From Prosthecobacter debontii (lineage in GTDB: Bacteria; Verrucomicrobiota; Verrucomicrobiia; Verrucomicrobiales; Verrucomicrobiaceae): DNA of 51,643 nucleotides. Position numbers and translations under genes: made by a program. The DNA is taken from assembly GCA_945869675.1 (NCBI GenBank), contig CAMBPS010000014.1:1-51643 (forward strand), read 5' to 3'. The stretch's first letter is position 1; every line of letters starts with the position of its first letter. Below the pieces are notes generated by a model, which worked only from the letters and a program-made list of their open reading frames with translations, did not search any database and was not told where the DNA came from. This document shows, in pieces, positions 9,086 through 17,576 of the stretch.

Positions 9086-10186
9086 TCAATGACAAGCCAC
9101 TGGCACAGACCCCTGCAGCGCGGATTTCAAGCAAGCATCCAATGTCTTTTGCGTTAGCAGAGAGATTCGTGGCCAATGTGGATCGGTCTTTTTAGAAAGA
9201 GCGAGCTTTGAGAAAGCTTCAAACAACTCGCTCTCCTGAGAACCTGAAGCATTGTTGCTAGGCTCGGGAAGGGATTCCGTTTGTTGACCAGCATGCATGT
9301 CAGCGCGACAGCCATCCAAGATAAAGTTGGATTTCGTGAGACTGTATCGGGTGCTGGCTCCAGAGAAGGGGAGAACAAAGTCGGAGACCTGTAACAAAGC
9401 GTTTTCACCACTGACGATGGCCCACTGAGCATGAGCGGCGGTGAAGCAGCAATGGAAGCTGGCTAAGGCACCATTGGCAAAGGTGAGTGTGCCCGAGAAA
9501 GCTAAAGGCACAGATTGTCCGTTCGTCGCTGGCTCTGTCTCAGAATGAATCTTTCCAGTCACTAGGACTGGGGATTCTTCATTCATGGCCCAGAGAGTGA
9601 AGCGCAAGCAATACCAGCCCAAGTCACCCAGACATCCAAGTGGCTCCAGTTCTGATTGGGCGCGGATGTTTTCTTTTTGGAAAGCGGCGTCCGCTTTAAA
9701 GCTGAATTGGCTGGCAATGTGCCTCACCGTGCCGACATCTTGATCCATGACTTGCCGCAAATGCTTCAAGCGCTGACCATGCATGAACATAACACCGTCC
9801 ATTAACTGAACATTATTCTCTTCACAGGCGGCAATGATTTCAGCTACTTCTTGAGCATCACACCCTACCGGCTTTTCAACCAAGACATGTTTGCCTGCCC
9901 GGGCTGCTTTGATGACCCACTCTTTGCGCAGACCTGTTGGAAGTGGGATGTAAACGGCATCAATATCAGCACGTGCCAATAGAGCTTCATAGCCTTCCAA
10001 GGCTTCTGGCACAATTTCATGCGGAGCGCTGGCTTGGCATTCGTTAATGAAAGCTTCAACTCTTTTAAGGTCACGACTCGCGACAGCCACGAGCATAGCG
10101 TGTTCGGCATCACGAATGGATTGCCAATTTTTCCGAGCAATGAATGCGGCACCCAAGATGCCCCAACGACAGACGGTTTGATTCAT
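9086..10186 (-). CDS. Gfo/Idh/MocA family oxidoreductase
   Basis: A 366-residue NAD(P)-dependent dehydrogenase. The N-terminal Rossmann fold starts at WGILGAAFIARKNW. The family signature V-E-K-P-V-G is present (about residue 100), followed by helix residues CDAQEVAEII. The C-terminal alpha/beta domain includes GDLGWYCLRFTLWA, which fits the usual GCLxDxGxY motif. No signal peptide is seen, so it is cytoplasmic. These enzymes usually act on sugars or cyclitols; the substrate cannot be predicted. Its start lies 3 bp from the stop of the upstream peptidase gene, suggesting co-transcription, but a functional link is not obvious. Confidence 0.9.
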   Translation of the reverse strand: MNQTVCRWGILGAAFIARKNWQSIRDAEHAMLVAVASRDLKRVEAFINECQASAPHEIVPEALEGYEALLARADIDAVYIPLPTGLRKEWVIKAARAGKHVLVEKPVGCDAQEVAEIIAACEENNVQLMDGVMFMHGQRLKHLRQVMDQDVGTVRHIASQFSFKADAAFQKENIRAQSELEPLGCLGDLGWYCLRFTLWAMNEESPVLVTGKIHSETEPATNGQSVPLAFSGTLTFANGALASFHCCFTAAHAQWAIVSGENALLQVSDFVLPFSGASTRYSLTKSNFILDGCRADMHAGQQTESLPEPSNNASGSQESELFEAFSKLALSKKTDPHWPRISLLTQKTLDACLKSALQGSVPVACH

Positions 10187-10189
10187 AAC

Positions 10190-13105
10190 TTATTCGCGTG
10201 ATCCAGGGGTGATTTTAAGTTCTACGGATTTACCTTCTCTTAATACCGTAATGGTCGTCTCCTTACCGATTTTTAGTTCGCCCATGAGACTGGTGTAATC
10301 ATAGATATTGAGGACGTCCTTACTGCCAAGTTTTACGATGACATCTCCACCTTTAAGGCCGGCTTTACCCGCTGGACCAATGGCTGATACGCCACTGAGC
10401 TTTACCCCTTTGATGTCGCCTTGGGCATAGTCAGGGATGGTGCCAAGATAGGCTCTCATGCCTCCGCGAGTGTTCTGGTTTTTCGGGGCCTCCATGGCCA
10501 CATACTCAGGATTCGTGTCAGAGACAGTGATGCCCCGTGCCAGTAAACCCATCAACTTTGTGATCTTGGCTGCATTTTGGTAGTCGATCTTTTCCGCCGT
10601 ATCACTCGGCATGTGGTAGTCGGCATGACTGCCGGTGAAGGCATTTAAGGTGGGGATGCCGCGCAGATAAAAAGTGGTGCTGTCGGTTGGCAGATGAGCA
10701 TCATTTTGAGTGGTGATCGGCAGGCCGATGGGTGCATTGCGCTTTTCGATTTCCTTAGGCCACCAGGTGCTGGAACCTACGCCTTGAAGCACTAACGTTT
10801 TTTGGAATCGCCCGATCATGTCCATGTTCAGGCAGGCGGCAAACATGCCTGTGAGTTTGCCATTGGGGTCGCCTCGGAACATTTTGGCCAGTGACTCCAC
10901 ATAGTGATTGCTGCCTAGCAGTCCGAGTTCTTCACCTGACCATGCAGCAAAAATGACATCTCGTGTCATCTTGATTTTCCCCTGCTTTTTTTGATCGGCT
11001 AGCCATTGAGCGATCTCGATCACACCAGCAACTCCGCTCGCGTTGTCATCAGCTCCGTGGTGAATGCGGTCAAGCTCATCTCCCTTGGCCCGTGAATTAC
11101 TACCACCTTTGCTGCCTAGATGGTCTACGTGAGCACAGACGATCAGCGGTGCAACATGTGGATCAGGTTTATCCTTTGCGGGCAAGACACCTAGCACATT
11201 GCGTCCAGTTTTTTTCTCCTGCTTGATATCGATCACCGCGCTCAGCTTCAATCCTGTGCAGTCGATGCCGCCCATGAGATCGCCTGTATCCAGCTTGTCT
11301 TGCAGCTCTTTTAGGGTCTTGCCGGCACTTTTCAGCAGGCGATCGGCCACAGCATCCGTCACGCTGATGGCGGCGATTCCAGAACTGGCCAATGAGGCAT
11401 CAAAAGCCATGGGCACCAGTTGCTCGACCACTTTGCTATTGGGTCCACTGGCAATGATCAAGCCACGCGCTCCTTTCTGGCGAGCCACCAGCGCCTTGTG
11501 CCGCAGGCTTGCATAGCGGGTCAATTCATTGCGCCGATCCTGATTCATTCCTTCCGGTAAATAGCGCAGAACGAGTACCCATTTATCTTTCACCTCGAGA
11601 TGCGCGTAGCTGCTGTAGGGTTCGAGCTTTTTGCCGTCTTTATCCGTGGCCTCATCAGGGGTTTCCACACCATAGCCGGCAAAGACTATGCCGCTTTCAG
11701 CGACTTTGCCCAGCTGCGAGAAGGATAGAGGACGCCAATCTTTATCAGCCGTTAAAGCTTCACCTTGCAGAGTCAAACGATTGCCATCTCCAAGGGCCAC
11801 ACCTGCGGTAAACTCAAAGGGTTCAAACCAGCCTTCATCACCATACTCTTGAAGACCGAGTCCTTTGAAGACATCGGCGACATATTGAGTGGCCAGCTTT
11901 TCTCCCGGCGTGCCAGTCAGGCGGCCGTCAAGGTGATCACTGGCTAGATAGGTGACGTGTTGTCGGAGATCCGCAGGATTGATATCTGCCTGGGTTGTAG
12001 AGACATCAGGAGCTGGTGCAATCTTGGTTTCCTTCGCTTTTGTCACAAGACCCAAGGCTGCACGCGCATGATCATGATCCCAATCAGCCATGAAGATTTG
12101 GCTTTGTGTATTAGCTGTGCGACCACTGGTCCAGGAAAGCTTTTTACCGTCTGGCGTAAAGACCGGCAGCCCATCAAAGCCATCCGTTGTGGTGACGCGC
12201 ACAGGCTCATGCTTGCCAGCAGTATCGACGATGTAGAGCTCAAAGTTGGCAAAGCCATTCAAGTTGGTCGTGAAGATCAAATACTCACCACTGGGATGAA
12301 AGTAAGGTGCCCAACTCATTGCGCCGAGCTTGGTGGCAGCCTTGGCATCACTGCCGTCGGCTTTCATTGTCCAGATCTCAGCCACATCACCCTTTGGTGT
12401 GAATCTGCGCCAGCAAATCTGCTGACCATCCGCACTAAAAAAAGGGCCCCCATCGTAACCAGGCGTGCTCGTGAGTTGCTTTGCATTGGATCCATTCGCA
12501 TCGCTCACATAGATCTCCATGAAATACTGTTTATCGATTTTTAAGCGCTCATGGTCTTTTGGGCTTAGTTCTTTTTCATAAGCCGAACGATTGCTGGCAA
12601 AGACGAGCTTTTTACCGTCTGGAGACCAGCCACCTTCTGCGTCATAACCGCGAGTTTGAGTCAAATTTTTGAGTGACTTATCTTCCAAGTTGTATTCCCA
12701 GATATCGTAATGTTCATCATAGTCCCAAGAATATTTTCGGACTCGGCTTGTTTGCCGTTCTTTGTATTCTGCCATTTGCAGATCCTTTGAGTCGGGATCG
12801 GTGTGCGTGCTTGCAAAGAGCACCCGCTTGCCATCTGGGTGAATCCAAGCACAGCTTGTTTTTCCTATGCCAGGGGAGATTCGCTCCTGATCGCCAGTCT
12901 CCAGGTCCATGAGGTAAATTTGATAAAACGGATTTCCAGGCTCGCGCTCCGACTGAAAGATCATCTTTGTCCCATCCGCATTGAAATACCCTTCTCCAGC
13001 CCTTCGTCCATCAAAGGTCAGTTGGCGAACATTCGTCAAATAATCCACTTCCGTTTGAGCAAGCGCAGTGGTGGTGGTCAGGCAAAGTAAGGCAAAGAGT
13101 CGCAT
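10190..13105 (-). CDS. secreted PD40 propeller / M28 peptidase / PDZ fusion protein
   Basis: A 971-residue exported protein with three parts. Residues 1-16 form a signal peptide. Residues about 25-350 hold TolB/PD40-type propeller repeats (GYFNADGTKMIFQS, GWSPDGKKLVFASN, PFFSADGQQICWRR, PVFTPDGKKLSWTS). A peptidase M28 domain follows with an inserted PA-like segment. Its zinc ligands and catalytic residues are visible in CAHVDHLGSKG, HHGADDNASG, WSGEELGLLGS, NMDMIGRF and SHADYHMPSD. The last roughly 100 residues are a PDZ domain (IGPAGKAGLKGGDVIVKLG). It is probably an aminopeptidase acting in the periplasm or outside the cell. The propeller may gate or bind substrates, which is inference. 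Confidence 0.93.
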   Translation of the reverse strand: MRLFALLCLTTTTALAQTEVDYLTNVRQLTFDGRRAGEGYFNADGTKMIFQSEREPGNPFYQIYLMDLETGDQERISPGIGKTSCAWIHPDGKRVLFASTHTDPDSKDLQMAEYKERQTSRVRKYSWDYDEHYDIWEYNLEDKSLKNLTQTRGYDAEGGWSPDGKKLVFASNRSAYEKELSPKDHERLKIDKQYFMEIYVSDANGSNAKQLTSTPGYDGGPFFSADGQQICWRRFTPKGDVAEIWTMKADGSDAKAATKLGAMSWAPYFHPSGEYLIFTTNLNGFANFELYIVDTAGKHEPVRVTTTDGFDGLPVFTPDGKKLSWTSGRTANTQSQIFMADWDHDHARAALGLVTKAKETKIAPAPDVSTTQADINPADLRQHVTYLASDHLDGRLTGTPGEKLATQYVADVFKGLGLQEYGDEGWFEPFEFTAGVALGDGNRLTLQGEALTADKDWRPLSFSQLGKVAESGIVFAGYGVETPDEATDKDGKKLEPYSSYAHLEVKDKWVLVLRYLPEGMNQDRRNELTRYASLRHKALVARQKGARGLIIASGPNSKVVEQLVPMAFDASLASSGIAAISVTDAVADRLLKSAGKTLKELQDKLDTGDLMGGIDCTGLKLSAVIDIKQEKKTGRNVLGVLPAKDKPDPHVAPLIVCAHVDHLGSKGGSNSRAKGDELDRIHHGADDNASGVAGVIEIAQWLADQKKQGKIKMTRDVIFAAWSGEELGLLGSNHYVESLAKMFRGDPNGKLTGMFAACLNMDMIGRFQKTLVLQGVGSSTWWPKEIEKRNAPIGLPITTQNDAHLPTDSTTFYLRGIPTLNAFTGSHADYHMPSDTAEKIDYQNAAKITKLMGLLARGITVSDTNPEYVAMEAPKNQNTRGGMRAYLGTIPDYAQGDIKGVKLSGVSAIGPAGKAGLKGGDVIVKLGSKDVLNIYDYTSLMGELKIGKETTITVLREGKSVELKITPGSRE

Positions 13106-13549
13106 GGAGGTCTCAGAACATACGCAGCAAGAAGAAACTTGCAGTCAACAGTCTCAGACAAAAATGACATGACACGCAAACCAGCCAGGACCTTAAAGGG
13201 TAAGGCATGAAAGACACAGCATCCCGATAAATTGGCTTACTGATTGCTTGGCCTGCATTGCGGCAGATGCATGGGTGAAAAATAATTCTTATTTCAAACA
13301 GCCAGCTTCCTCATTAGCGTGAGGTTCAGTTCATTTATCTTCGGCCTCACTTGCTTCACATCATGTTAAGCAAAGCCAGTATTGAAGGAGTCCATGCTGT
13401 TAGTGTCATTACTGGCTTGAATTGAGGGGAGCATCTCGGAGGCTGTCCTAAAATCTCGACAAGCACTGCAGATCTAATAGATACTTTTTGACATTTTTCC
13501 TGCACACATTGCTGTCCAGCGCTCACCAACGCGAATACTTCTTTCCTTG

Positions 13550-13572
13550 GGTGCCTGAATCCATCAGGCACC
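13550..13572. other. perfect 9-bp hairpin
   Basis: GGTGCCTGA and TCAGGCACC flank a 5-nt loop (ATCCA). No T-run follows on either strand, so it is not a classical intrinsic terminator. It could be a residue of a small-RNA or mobile-element end. Nothing else nearby supports either reading. Confidence 0.4.
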
Positions 13573-13605
13573 TCATTGCCAAATTTCTGGACACCTCATA
13601 AAGTT

Positions 13606-14095
13606 TCGTTAATCGCGGTAAACGAGAGACGATAAAGCTCATTACCATATCTTCTCCAACCTGGTTTATACGCTACATAAATAACGAGTAATGACTTCAA
13701 AATTCACTGTGGTTGAATGCGCAAAAAAGAGAAATTAGACCTCATTTTATAAACACGTTTAATATATAAAAATATACATAAAACATAAAAATTAACGAAG
13801 TAAGTTTTATTTTAATTTATTTATATGCTTTTTCATGCCGAGTATAAATCACGCTAATGTAACGATTAATTCGTTATCATTAAATCAATAAATCTCACTT
13901 ATGCTTGATCGCAAATCGCATGAATCAAGAAACCTTAATCAAGCACTCTTGGACACAAACAAAGTTTTAAAATGTTCCTTATTTGTAATGCTAATGTAAC
14001 GATAAAATCGTCACTTAAAACTAAAAAAGCACTTCATCTAGCGACTGGTTGCTATAGACCCCGAGCTTTTTAGTAACTTACGGATCGTTACCGTA
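13606..14095. repeat. cluster of TAACGA/TCGTTA boxes with a 14-bp direct repeat
   Basis: The hexamer TAACGA or its complement occurs at 13606, 13682, 13793, 13860, 13871, 13997 and 14085. Two copies lie in an exact 14-bp direct repeat, GCTAATGTAACGAT (13853-13866 and 13990-14003). Each of these continues into a small palindrome: AACGA-TTAAT-TCGTT at 13861-13875, and ACGAT-AAA-ATCGT at 13999-14011. A further palindrome, TACGG and CCGTA, encloses the copy at 14085. The arrangement resembles an array of protein-binding sites. No DnaA-box-like sequence was noticed, so a replication origin is not supported. Confidence 0.55.
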
Positions 14096-14470
14096 TTAAG
14101 CTGTCCAGATAATAACAAAATGGCTTCATCGGGATGAGCTGCGAATCACCGACTCCGAATTCTACAAATTGCGAAATTACATCCATCGACCTCGAAAACC
14201 TGAGCGAGTTACCTCAGCCTGCTCTTATTCAAAGCGAATCTAAACCAACGACCGCTGGCCCAAACGATTCTGAATTACTGCAATCACGTCTTGGAGATAT
14301 GAATGGGAGCAATCTCTTCAATGCGGATCGAGTTGGCTTCGACAGCAAATTACATAACCCAGTTTCAGAGAGTAAGTGCAGATGGGTTGAAGTAGTCCTA
14401 GCCCGATTTGAAGTTGGGTGTTCAGTTTTGCAACACGCAGCCTTTTTCGCAAATGCGATATCAACGCGCC

Positions 14471-16018
14471 TCAATTGACGATGAAGCAGCCTCGAAACTC
14501 TTCACGCAGAAGATTCTTTTGCACTTTACCCATAGTGTTTCGGGGCAGTTCCTTCACAATTACAACTTTCTTGGGCACTTTAAAGTTAGCGATCTTGGTT
14601 TTGAGGAAGCTTTGAATTTCAGAAGCATCAAGAATTGTGCCTACTTTAACCACGACAACTGCGACGCTAACCTCACCGAAATCGGGGTGTGGAACGCCGA
14701 CAACGGCGCTTTCTTCAACACCGGAAATATCGTCAATGAAGCCTTCGATCTCCTTGGGATAGACGTTAAAGCCACCAGAGATGATGAGGTCCTTGCCGCG
14801 GCCTACGATGGAGACGTAATCTTCGGGCGTCTGCACTCCAGCGGCTTCACCGCCGAGCCGCCCCATATCTCCAGTACGGAACCAGCCGTCTGCAGTGAAC
14901 TCTTCTTTCGTCTTGTCAGGCATTTGCCAGTAACCTTTGAAGATATTAGGCCCTTTTACTTCGATCAATCCAATCTCGCCCACTTTGCATGGCTGACCAT
15001 CTTCACCAGTGATGCGGATGGAGACGCCAGGCAAAGCTTTGCCGACGGTGCCCCCGAAGCGGGCGCCATCCCTATCGTGGTAAGGATTCGAGGCTAACAT
15101 ACCAGTCTCGCTCATGCCGTAACGCTCGAGGATCGTGTGTCCTGTACGTTTTTTGAAGTCTAAAAATGTTTCTAGCAACAGCGGTGCAGAACCTGAAATA
15201 AAGAGGCGTATATTCCGGCAGACTTCTTGAGTGAAGTCACTCTCCGTGAGGAGTCTCACATAAAAGGTTGGCACTCCCATCATGAGGGTCGCCTTGGGTA
15301 GGTGGCGTATGGCTGATTTGGCATCAAACTTCGATAGCCAGATCATTTTAGCGCCTGCCAGCAAGGCCCCGTTGACGCCGACAAAGAGACCATGAATGTG
15401 GAAAATAGGCAGCATGTGTAGCAGAACATCATCACTCTTCCAGTCCCAGTATTGACGGAGTGTTCTGGCATTCGAACTCAAATTGCCATGACTGAGCATA
15501 GCTCCTTTACTGCGACCAGTAGTGCCTGATGTGTAAAGGATGCAAGCTAAGGCATCATCACTTACCTCCACGGTTTGAAACTTCCCATCAAAAACAGCTA
15601 ATGCCGTCATGAGCGAACCGCTTCCATCTTCATCTAAAGTTACCACGTGGGCCACTTGGTTGGCTAAGGCGATAAGCCTGATCCATTCTAGATTCTTGCT
15701 TGGACAGACCACCACAGAAGGCGTTGCATTACCAAAAAAATAGTCCAGCTCAGCATCCCGATACGCCGTATTCAATGGCAGAAACACTAGGCCGGCGCGC
15801 AGGCTGGCCAAATAGAGCATGAGTCCTTCCGGCGACTTTTCAATCGGTGCTGCCACGCGAGAACCTAGTGGAAGCCCTAGAGATGCCAGCCACTGAGCCA
15901 TGCGCGCAGTTCCGATTTCGATTTCACCCCAAGTGCGGTCGCGGTCCTCAGGGATCTCTAAACAGAGGCTGTCTCTGTTTTCTGGAAAACTGGCTTCAAG
16001 TAAGGAGTATAGATTCAT
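14471..16018 (-). CDS. matB: malonyl-CoA synthetase (malonate--CoA ligase), MatB-type
   Basis: A 515-residue AMP-forming acyl-CoA synthetase. The P-loop YTSGTTGRSKGAM is at 162-174. The A5-type motif is LERYGMSETG, the hinge region is GRGKDLIISGGFNVYPKEIE, and the catalytic lysine is K498 in NTMGKVQKN. Long stretches match what I know of malonate-specific MatB (EKSPEGLMLYLASLRAG, PLNTAYRDAELDYF, MGVPTFYVRLL, KGYWQMPDKTKEEF). The ATG overlaps the TGA of the upstream madM gene by 4 bp (ATGA), so it is in the malonate-transporter operon. It makes malonyl-CoA from malonate, CoA and ATP. No MatA-type malonyl-CoA decarboxylase is nearby, so the product may feed fatty-acid or polyketide synthesis. 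Methylmalonate could also be a substrate. Confidence 0.9.
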   Translation of the reverse strand: MNLYSLLEASFPENRDSLCLEIPEDRDRTWGEIEIGTARMAQWLASLGLPLGSRVAAPIEKSPEGLMLYLASLRAGLVFLPLNTAYRDAELDYFFGNATPSVVVCPSKNLEWIRLIALANQVAHVVTLDEDGSGSLMTALAVFDGKFQTVEVSDDALACILYTSGTTGRSKGAMLSHGNLSSNARTLRQYWDWKSDDVLLHMLPIFHIHGLFVGVNGALLAGAKMIWLSKFDAKSAIRHLPKATLMMGVPTFYVRLLTESDFTQEVCRNIRLFISGSAPLLLETFLDFKKRTGHTILERYGMSETGMLASNPYHDRDGARFGGTVGKALPGVSIRITGEDGQPCKVGEIGLIEVKGPNIFKGYWQMPDKTKEEFTADGWFRTGDMGRLGGEAAGVQTPEDYVSIVGRGKDLIISGGFNVYPKEIEGFIDDISGVEESAVVGVPHPDFGEVSVAVVVVKVGTILDASEIQSFLKTKIANFKVPKKVVIVKELPRNTMGKVQKNLLREEFRGCFIVN

Positions 16019-16791
16019 GCAGGAACAATCAATTTCACGATCAAGAACACGAACGACGGACCCAATAGGCAGCCCAGACCTGTGTAAAAAGTGGCCGTCA
16101 TGGCGCCATAAGGCACCAACTTGGGATCCGTGGCTGCAAGACCTGCCATTACACCACTATTGGTTCCCATTAGACCACCAAAAATCATGGCCGCGCGTGG
16201 ATTATTTAAGCCCATGAATTTAGCTAAGAATGGCGTCAGGGTCATGACGAGAATCGCTTTGACCAGACCGGCAGCGACGCTGAGGGCTACAACCTCGGAA
16301 CTTGCGCCGAGGCCTGCACCGGTGACTGGACCGACGATGTAAGTCGCAGCACCGCCACCTATCGTGGTGATGCTGACCGCATCCCGATAACCAAAAGCAT
16401 AGGCGACAGCACCACCCATGGCAAAAGAAACAAAGATGCCTGTGAAAAGGGAAAGGACCCCCATGAGGCCTCCTTCACGTAGTTCTTCCATACGCACGCC
16501 AAAGGCTGTAGCAACAATGGCCAGATCACGGAGCATGGCACCACCCATTAGGCCCATTCCAGAAAGCATGGGCACATCAGCGATACCTTGTTTGCCGGCC
16601 GTGAGTAGGCCACCAAAGTAAGCTAGGATTAGCCCAATCAAAATGGCAATGGCAGAGCCGTGAACTCGACCTTGGGTGACGCGCTCAGATAGCGTGTATG
16701 AAATCCACATGGTCACTCCAACGATGGCAAAGGCGGTCACGAGTGAGTAACTGGTTAAAACTTTTTCGACTGGTAAAAGCATGTCCGGCAT
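16015..16791 (-). CDS. madM: malonate transporter subunit MadM
   Basis: A 258-residue inner-membrane protein, almost entirely hydrophobic, with about eight membrane segments and glycine-rich loops (GGGAATYIVGPVTGAG, FGGLMGTNSGVMAGL). These fit MadM, the larger subunit of the two-component sodium-dependent malonate carrier known from Malonomonas rubra. It lies 3 bp after madL and overlaps matB by 4 bp, and this gene order strengthens the assignment. Together with MadL it would bring malonate into the cytoplasm for activation by MatB. Length is normal for the family. Confidence 0.9.
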   Translation of the reverse strand: MPDMLLPVEKVLTSYSLVTAFAIVGVTMWISYTLSERVTQGRVHGSAIAILIGLILAYFGGLLTAGKQGIADVPMLSGMGLMGGAMLRDLAIVATAFGVRMEELREGGLMGVLSLFTGIFVSFAMGGAVAYAFGYRDAVSITTIGGGAATYIVGPVTGAGLGASSEVVALSVAAGLVKAILVMTLTPFLAKFMGLNNPRAAMIFGGLMGTNSGVMAGLAATDPKLVPYGAMTATFYTGLGCLLGPSFVFLIVKLIVPA

Positions 16792-16794
16792 CCT

Positions 16795-17217
16795 CTAAGA
16801 ACCCTCCTTTTCTTTGCCACGACCTAGTCGAACAAATAGAGCCACCAAACCAAAACAAACGGCTACGCCTAAAGCACCAGCAAGACTTGCCATGACTCCA
16901 CCACTCAGTGCGCCGCGCACGTTTTGACTTGCCGACATGGCCACTACGACTGGCACATAGATAGTCCCCCAGAAAGAGATGCCGGACTCTGTGCTGATTT
17001 TCAAGCGGCCAGTGCGTTTCATGTAGTCGGTGCTAAAGATCAGCAAAATCATGGCAATACCCACGCCGCCAATATCTGCATCAACTCCAAGAAGCGCCCC
17101 AAGTAATCGTCCCGCTGAGAGTCCGATCAGCAGGCTGAGAGAAAGAATGGCTGTTCCGTAAATGGTCATTGAGGCAAAGAAGTCATTCTTTTCAGTAATG
17201 CCTAGAATGGCAATCAT
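16795..17217 (-). CDS. madL: malonate transporter subunit MadL
   Basis: A 140-residue membrane protein with about four membrane segments, matching the small MadL subunit (GVDADIGGVGIAMILLI, YMKRTGRLKISTESGISFWG, YVPVVVAMSASQNVRGAL). It is first in the madL-madM-matB operon. The start is uncertain: ATG at 17217 gives 140 residues with a polar N-terminal leader, while ATG at 17169 (MTIYGTAILSL) gives 124 residues and looks more like family members I know. Neither has a Shine-Dalgarno sequence. It is expected to work only as a complex with MadM in the inner membrane. Confidence 0.87.
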   Translation of the reverse strand: MIAILGITEKNDFFASMTIYGTAILSLSLLIGLSAGRLLGALLGVDADIGGVGIAMILLIFSTDYMKRTGRLKISTESGISFWGTIYVPVVVAMSASQNVRGALSGGVMASLAGALGVAVCFGLVALFVRLGRGKEKEGS

Positions 17218-17305
17218 TGATTTTGAATAGAAAATTCAGTTGAACTTATCAGGTCATGTGAAAAAGAAGGTGCACTTTTGCGGGTTATTAAGTGTCTGCC
17301 TTCTT

Positions 17306-17488
17306 ATGAGATTGATTCGCGATGTTTTGGTGTTCAGCTAGGGGATTCTATCCGCTTTGTATTTGCTGAATCTGGGCTTTATCCTTGTGGAAATCATCCC
17401 AGATAATGGGCCAATTTTTGGTAATCTGGATGAGGCAACTGCTATGGCTCTTTTAATGAATTGCTTGGCTTACTTTGGCGTGGACTAG
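17306..17488 (+). pseudogene. small DUF1232-like membrane protein gene with an in-frame TAG
   Basis: From the ATG at 17306 the frame reads MRLIRDVLVFS, then TAG (17339-17341). It continues in the same frame as GILSALYLLNLGFILVEIIP, DNGPIFGNLDEA and LLMNCLAYFGVD, and ends in TAG. The part after the stop is a hydrophobic helix followed by a clear IPDN-(x)-P-(x)-GNLDEA block, the signature of DUF1232-like small proteins. The stop falls inside the predicted membrane helix, where Leu (TTG) would fit and differs by one base. Either a recent nonsense mutation or a sequencing error explains it. Restart from an internal TTG (17357) would lose half of the helix. Confidence 0.6.
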
Positions 17489-17576
17489 GGGCATATGCTG
17501 CGTCGTAAAACAGGTGTCGAAAGACCCGCGCAAAAGACCCCATGACATGGATGTAACGAACTAGAGATGAAGAGAA

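Larger units (their letters stand above)
13106..14470. other. gene desert of about 1.36 kb, AT-rich in its middle
   Basis: No convincing gene is visible between the peptidase start and the matB stop. The stretch from about 13,680 to 14,060 is markedly AT-rich compared with its neighbours. Open frames of 70-115 codons on both strands at the right end (14,134-14,478) have no recognisable motif, no good start context and mutual overlap. The region holds a hairpin at 13,550 and the TAACGA repeat cluster listed separately. It may be a decayed gene, a regulatory region or a small-RNA locus; the sequence alone does not decide. Confidence 0.6.

Noticed and set aside
13606..14095. Replication origin
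   Set aside because: AT-rich with repeats, but no DnaA-box-like sequences and no dnaA, dnaN or parAB genes nearby.
14134..14478. Open frame of 114 codons (+) and an 81-codon frame (-) at the right end of the gene desert
   Set aside because: They overlap each other and the matB end, show no motif, no hydrophobic pattern and no usable start context. Kept as part of the gene desert.
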